A stretch of DNA of 64,000 nucleotides from NCBI GenBank assembly GCA_028386065.3, contig JAKUCV010003363.1, forward strand, positions 186,001-250,000. The letters are read 5' to 3'. The position numbers and the translations under genes were made by a program. The notes beneath the pieces were generated by a model that made no database searches, had not been told where the DNA came from, and saw only the letters and a program-made list of their open reading frames with translations. Of this stretch, positions 60,155-64,000 are shown piece after piece; position 1 is the first letter of the stretch; the number at the start of each line of letters is the position of its first letter. The DNA is from Turnera subulata (Eukaryota; Streptophyta; Magnoliopsida; Malpighiales; Passifloraceae).

Positions 60155-60946
60155 ATGCCTGCTCCATCGTCCGTCTTCTTCGTCGAAGGTGCCAACCTAG
60201 GCAGAAGAAACCGGCTGGCCTACAGCATGATCAACGAGCGTCCGGAAGAACTGCCGAACGAGCTCGGCAGAATGCCCCGTCTGGTCTTCGTCGACAAACT
60301 CTACTCCTCCAGATTCTTCGTCACTCCCATGGAAGAGACGTTCTTCCTGGAGGACCAAGGCACTTTGAGGACCTCCTTCTACGGCTCGGCCAACTTCGTC
60401 ATGTTTTTCATCTCTGAAAGACTTCAGAAGTTCAACTTAGTGCCCACTTGCCATTTCCTGGACCAAGGCACCTACTACCAGCTCTCGATGACTGCCCAAA
60501 GCATGCCCAGAGTAACTCGTCTACCTCCAACTTGGCCAAAGGCCCGACTACTGGTGTGGAACTGTAGAGGAGTGGCTAGGCGTTCCCAGGAGTTCTCGCG
60601 TACCCTAAGGGACCTGAAGAACCAGTACAAACCCAACATGGTTCTTCTCACGGAGACCCAGTGGCAGCCTGAAGATGATCACGGTCTCATCCCACTTCGG
60701 TTCCCTCCAGCTAACCGGTTCGAGCTTCCTGGCCAGAACAACGCAGGTGGCATGTGGTTCTCGTGGAACGACAGCATCAGGGTCAACATCAACAATGACC
60801 CAAATAGCTTTCAGGGTCAATGTCGTTCTGAGAAGATGAATGTATTATTTTTTTTTATAAAATATCAATGTAATAATAATGTCTTTAGTAATATTAATAA
60901 TATTTATATTTCCGCTTATTTATGGCATCATTTACCTCTTATGTGA
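60155..60946 (+). CDS. Antisense ORF B of LARGE-3: unknown N-terminal part joined to the start of an EEP-like endonuclease domain
   Basis: The open frame is 263 residues, but the credible part ends near residue 226 (about 60835), where sequence turns AT-rich. Residues 1-127 (starting MPAPSSVFFVEGANLG) match nothing I know. Residues about 128-225 read ARLLVWNCRGVARRSQEF, then YKPNMVLLTETQ, then GGMWFSWND. This resembles the first third of the endonuclease/exonuclease/phosphatase fold of plant LINEs, with Asn in WNCRG and Glu in LTET at the usual catalytic places. The later GDFN and SDH motifs are missing, so no active nuclease is expected. Codon use is strongly C/G-ending, unlike the flanks. 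It is transcribed, if at all, against the retroelement. Confidence 0.6.
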   Translation: MPAPSSVFFVEGANLGRRNRLAYSMINERPEELPNELGRMPRLVFVDKLYSSRFFVTPMEETFFLEDQGTLRTSFYGSANFVMFFISERLQKFNLVPTCHFLDQGTYYQLSMTAQSMPRVTRLPPTWPKARLLVWNCRGVARRSQEFSRTLRDLKNQYKPNMVLLTETQWQPEDDHGLIPLRFPPANRFELPGQNNAGGMWFSWNDSIRVNINNDPNSFQGQCRSEKMNVLFFFIKYQCNNNVFSNINNIYISAYLWHHLPLM

Positions 60947-61085
60947 ATGTTCTGCGACAGCAGGCGTCCCTTGAATGGATCCATAATGCACTAACTAAAT
61001 GATATAAAATAATAAACAAATGGAGCGAACTATGTAAACAAGAACAACAAACAAGCAAGGACTACCCAAAAAGATCTAACGTCCG

Positions 61086-61099
61086 CTCCGCTACCAAAA
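61086..61099 (-). promoter_or_regulatory. LARGE-3 primer-binding site
   Basis: The minus-strand sequence TTTGGTAGCGGAGC lies next to the 5' LTR end CGTTTCA. Confidence 0.78.
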
Positions 61100-63369
61100 T
61101 GAAACGCCCCGACCCGCATTTACCGTACAGAGTAAATACGTGCCGGAACTGTAACGACCCGACCAAAACAAAGCCCGCATACAGTGTATACAATAGAAAA
61201 TTGGCTCAAAAGCCCAAAGTATAAACATAAAAAATCTGGCCCTTCGGCCAAATAATAACAAAAAGTAGCACAGCGGAAGTCTTAATAACTCACAAAGACA
61301 CTGTATGCGACACTGATGCAATCTATGGATCCGAGCCCTATCCAAGGGATAACGCCGCAGCCTGTCTGGAATGCATCAAACCTGTACCACAAATAACTCA
61401 TCCTACGGGATGAAAGCCCGCAGGTGAGGGGTGAGTCCGAAGTGCTCACCGACGAAGGATAGACAATCAATATGCAACACTATAAATTACTCAAGTCGAA
61501 AACAAGGAAAACCGCCAAATACATACCAAACCAAAAACTCGACCCAAAACTGGTCCAAGACAAAAAAAAACTCAAATAAAACCCAGTTTCCAATTTTATC
61601 TTTCCGGGCCCCGTCACGGATAAGCTAGGGGTGAGACCTGATTATCAACATATTTCGGGTGCGAGACCAAATCCAAGAGAGCCCAGGGATCGACGTCGCA
61701 AAAATAAGAACCCAGGGATAGACATCCCAAATATAATCACGGGATAGACATCCCAAGCATAGACATGCTTATCACAAGTAACCCAGGTCATGGCCACCAC
61801 AAAACAGTCTTAAACCATCGAGTCGTACCACTACTCACCACGTGACAATTATATTATCATCATTATCCAAAACCGAATCTCAGGGATCAACATCGCTAAC
61901 CAAAATATCGGGATAGACATCCCATCCAAAACCGAGGATCGACATCCTTATCACATTTCATTATTTAATCCATTATTCTTTAAACAAATGACACCGAGAT
62001 AAACAACCAAAACTCAACACGGGGATAAACATCCCAAAATCCAACAAAGTATTGGGATAAACATCCCAAAACCAAATCAAGACACTGGGATTAACATCTG
62101 AAACAAACCACAGCAAATGCAGCAAACAACAGTGCATCAATCATCAAACACAACAACCGAGTAATACAGGCACATATTGAAGGAAATCCATCCTCACCTT
62201 GGCCGATTACTCAACTCCGGAGACAATGACCGGTCCCAAGCCGGCTCCTCGGAAAACTATTCGATATTAAACCTATACAACAAGCCAACATGCTCACATA
62301 AATACACATAATCGGTATACTATGATGCCAAAACTGTGAAAGAGTCAAGGCGGCACCCGGATCCACCCGACCCGTTTCCAAGACCCGATTGCACAATCGG
62401 GTTACTCACCTACTGACACGGATCTTCACAGGTTGACGACGCAGGCGGCGGCCGACGACGGTTGGTACAGATCGGGACGAAGGCAAGGGCGCGACAGGGT
62501 GACAGAGACGCGAGGAAGGTGTGATGGTGCGGCGGTGCGACGCGAGCAAAAGGGAGGCGGATCCGAGTCGGGTCTTCCTCGTCCAAGGGCAGTGGCGGCG
62601 TCTTGCAGCGGCGATGCAACGTGGGTAGACAGCGGCGTCGTGTAGGCATTGCAGCAGCTCACTCCGGTTGCTCCTCTGTTGGCGACGAAAGAGGAGGTGA
62701 ACGGCAGTGCTGCAGCACATGGAGGAGGCGGCGAGAGCGAGGGCAGCGAGGAAGAAGGCAGTCGATCTCTCCAGTGGTGGTGTTGTTGGTGACGGCTCTG
62801 TCGGTTGCAGCAACGAGGTGAGCGGTGAGGAGAGTAGGGGATGATGGCGGTGGTATGTGAGGTGGCTGTTGGCAGAGGTGGAGGTGGCGGGTCACGGTTG
62901 TGGTGTCTGTGTGTGTTTGAGTTTTGTTGTTTTTTTTTTATTTTTTTCTGGTTTGTGAGTGAAGGATGGGTGCAGGATTTTTTTTGCAAGAAGATGAGGA
63001 AGTTGGCAGAGAAGACACGGGAAAGAGAAAAGGAAATCACAGACTACACAGGGATGTCATGGGCAGCACAGGTAAGAGGCGGCTGCGTGACTCAATCACG
63101 CAGTCGTGTCCATAACGGACAAGAAAACAACTGATACCCCCACTTAGTTATTTTATGGTGTGATTTTTCGAAGATTCCGGGACCCGAAAAATACCAACTT
63201 TGGTCCGTAAATCCACGGAAAAATCTCGAGCGCGGGAATAACCTCGGTTCGAAAAACGACGCCCGATTTACCTTGAATTAATTACCCAAGATTAATTCAT
63301 TCGGCAAATCACTGTAAAAAGACTTTTACAATCCCAGTAAAAATCTAAATTTTTACTCGAGCTGTTACA
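61100..63369 (-). repeat. LARGE-3 5' LTR (right), with internal deletion
   Basis: It aligns with 55739-58641 except that about 0.63 kb (the AT-rich stretch at about 56980-57620 of the left LTR) is absent at the GTGAAA/GAGTC junction near 62340. The hairpin array is at about 61687-62100. The left LTR's TACTGGATAAACATCCC is TATTGGGATAAACATCCC here, restoring a longer stem. Confidence 0.9.
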
Positions 63370-63374
63370 AAGTC

Positions 63375-63534
63375 CTTGAGTGGCATCAACTTGTGCTTAT
63401 GCTTCAGGTTGTGTTTGTAATCCTTCCACGAATTGGGTAAATTTTTATCAGGGAACCTACAAGAAATTCATCAGGTAGAGAAATCTTCACCGCCTTCAAG
63501 TCCTCTAAAAGCGTCTGGTACTCTATGATCTAAC
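63375..63534 (-). pseudogene. copia-2 gag fragment
   Basis: Minus-strand frames read YQTLLEDLKAVKISLPDEFLVGSLI and then LPNSWKDYKHNLKHKHK, a copia gag (UBN2-like) signature. It continues at 55738 after LARGE-3 is removed. Confidence 0.8.
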
Positions 63535-64000
63535 TGTGATGTGCATGAAATTACATACATTTTACAGCACACACTGTCGTCTTCTGGCCTTGCATTCATC
63601 ATTAATTCATGCATTTAGATGTAAATTCACTTCTTTTCATGCCAAATCCATTTTTCCTTACCCTTGGATGCTTTCAGGTGCAATTTGGCTCTTTTTGGAG
63701 CATGTTTGGCGATTTTGTGTTAGTAGTGCCGCTGTTGAAGAAACTGGACCAATTGCCTAGCAGCGCCGCTGTCGACAAAATATCTGCTCTTAAACCTTCT
63801 TTTTCAGAGAACCTTTTTTTCTGGAGGAGATTTGACGATTTTGGCCAAAAACTAATGAGATGCTGCGAAGTGCCATGTTCTAGTACAAATCGCATGCCTG
63901 ACAGCGCCCTTGCAGTGGGCACTGGCGTCAAGTCCCTATCTTTACTAGGGTTTGCGCCTATTTTCTAGGAGTATTTAAAAGGGGATGCACCTAGACACTC
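63535..64000 (+). repeat. Probable start of another LTR, cut by the window end
   Basis: At 63535 the copia-2 gag reading stops abruptly and TGTGATGTGCATGAAATT begins, as an LTR would. TATTTAAAAGGGG near 63972-63983 resembles an LTR promoter. The other end and the duplication are outside the window. Open frames inside (63536-63968) have no family motifs. Confidence 0.45.

Larger units (their letters stand above)
58642..61099 (+). other. LARGE-3 internal region
   Basis: 2458 bp. It holds the two antisense units (58786-59260 and 60041-60946). Between them (59270-60040) is AT-rich sequence with no clear gene. Next to the 5' LTR, the minus strand shows the primer-binding site and a short ATGGATCCATTCAAGG start at about 60965-60985, in the same relative place as the ATGGATCC of LARGE-1/2. 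Confidence 0.75.
55739..63369 (-). mobile_element. LARGE-3: LTR element with antisense ORFs and no gag-pol
   Basis: Its target-site duplications AAGTC (55734-55738 and 63370-63374) are perfect. The LTRs are 55739-58641 (2903 bp) and 61100-63369 (2270 bp). On the minus strand they start TGTAACAGCCC (left copy; TGTAACAGCTC on the right) and end CGGGGCGTTTCA. The primer-binding site is at 61086-61099, and a purine tract (AAGGTGGGTAGAC) precedes the 3' LTR on the minus strand. The internal region (58642-61099) has no gag-pol in the sense direction. It has two codon-structured ORFs on the plus strand, antisense to the element. The termini resemble LARGE-1/2 but the LTR bodies differ. Confidence 0.92.
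47640..63534 (-). mobile_element. copia-2: Ty1/copia element broken by two large LTR elements
   Basis: Minus-strand copia sequence appears in pieces: 3' LTR and untranslated part (47640-48308), pol and part of gag (52346-55738) and more gag (63375-63534). LARGE-2 and LARGE-3 lie between them, each with a perfect 5 bp duplication (ACCAT and AAGTC). Removing LARGE-3 rejoins gag in frame (LMPLKD followed by LITHIHIEN). The element is cut again at 63535 by another sequence. The 5' LTR was not seen. Confidence 0.85.

Overview
This is a plant nuclear window, almost certainly from an angiosperm and probably a dicot. It has GT-AG introns, TATA boxes, plant-type LINEs and copia and gypsy elements, and two plant multigene-family members. 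I cannot name the species. Most of the 64 kb is transposable-element sequence. Only two host genes look intact: a two-exon UDP-glycosyltransferase of the UGT86A type (10397-12087, +) and an eight-exon MATE/DTX transporter (40855-43524, -).

Layout. 1-1988 is the decayed 3' part of a Ty3/gypsy pol, followed by a SINE-like tail, a GC-rich repeat and a 360 bp long-TIR MITE. 3554-9660 is a nearly complete L1-type LINE with a perfect 17 bp target-site duplication (TSD) and one frameshift at a G9 tract. It ends about 0.74 kb before the UGT start codon. 12.6-20.4 kb holds eroded LINE RNase H and copia fragments in both orientations.

20.4-40.5 kb is a nest. A minus-strand LINE (LINE-2) is split by a minus-strand copia element (copia-1, 20744-40095, TSD GGAAG). 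The 3' LTR of copia-1 is split by a plus-strand gypsy deletion derivative (20892-24883, TSD CCTAG). Its body is split by a non-autonomous element with 3.3 kb LTRs (LARGE-1, 27683-35771, TSD CCTAC/CCCAC). Removing copia-1 and one TSD copy brings the two LINE-2 halves back into frame, which confirms the order of insertion.

43.6-47.6 kb is AT-rich and unassigned. From about 47.6 kb a second minus-strand copia (copia-2) is interrupted by LARGE-2 (48309-52340, +, TSD ACCAT), by LARGE-3 (55739-63369, -, TSD AAGTC) and by the start of another LTR-like sequence at 63535 that runs off the window.

The most unusual content has four parts. (i) LARGE-3 has no recognisable gag-pol but carries two codon-structured ORFs antisense to the element, each behind its own TATA box. 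One encodes a small basic protein with NLS-like clusters; the other has an unknown N-terminal part joined to the start of an endonuclease/exonuclease/phosphatase-like domain. (ii) Two unrelated retroelements carry arrays of short hairpins (TTTAGAC-CATAT-GTCTAAA and GGGAT-NNAC-ATCCC). In some units both arms have changed together and pairing is kept. (iii) Five elements share the primer-binding sequence TTGGTAGCGG(A/T)GC, which is not the usual initiator-Met type. (iv) LARGE-1 and LARGE-2 keep a conserved non-coding block with a GGGTC/GACCC hairpin just after the primer-binding site.

All family assignments rest on motif recognition by eye. No database search was run. LTR identities are estimates from visual alignment.
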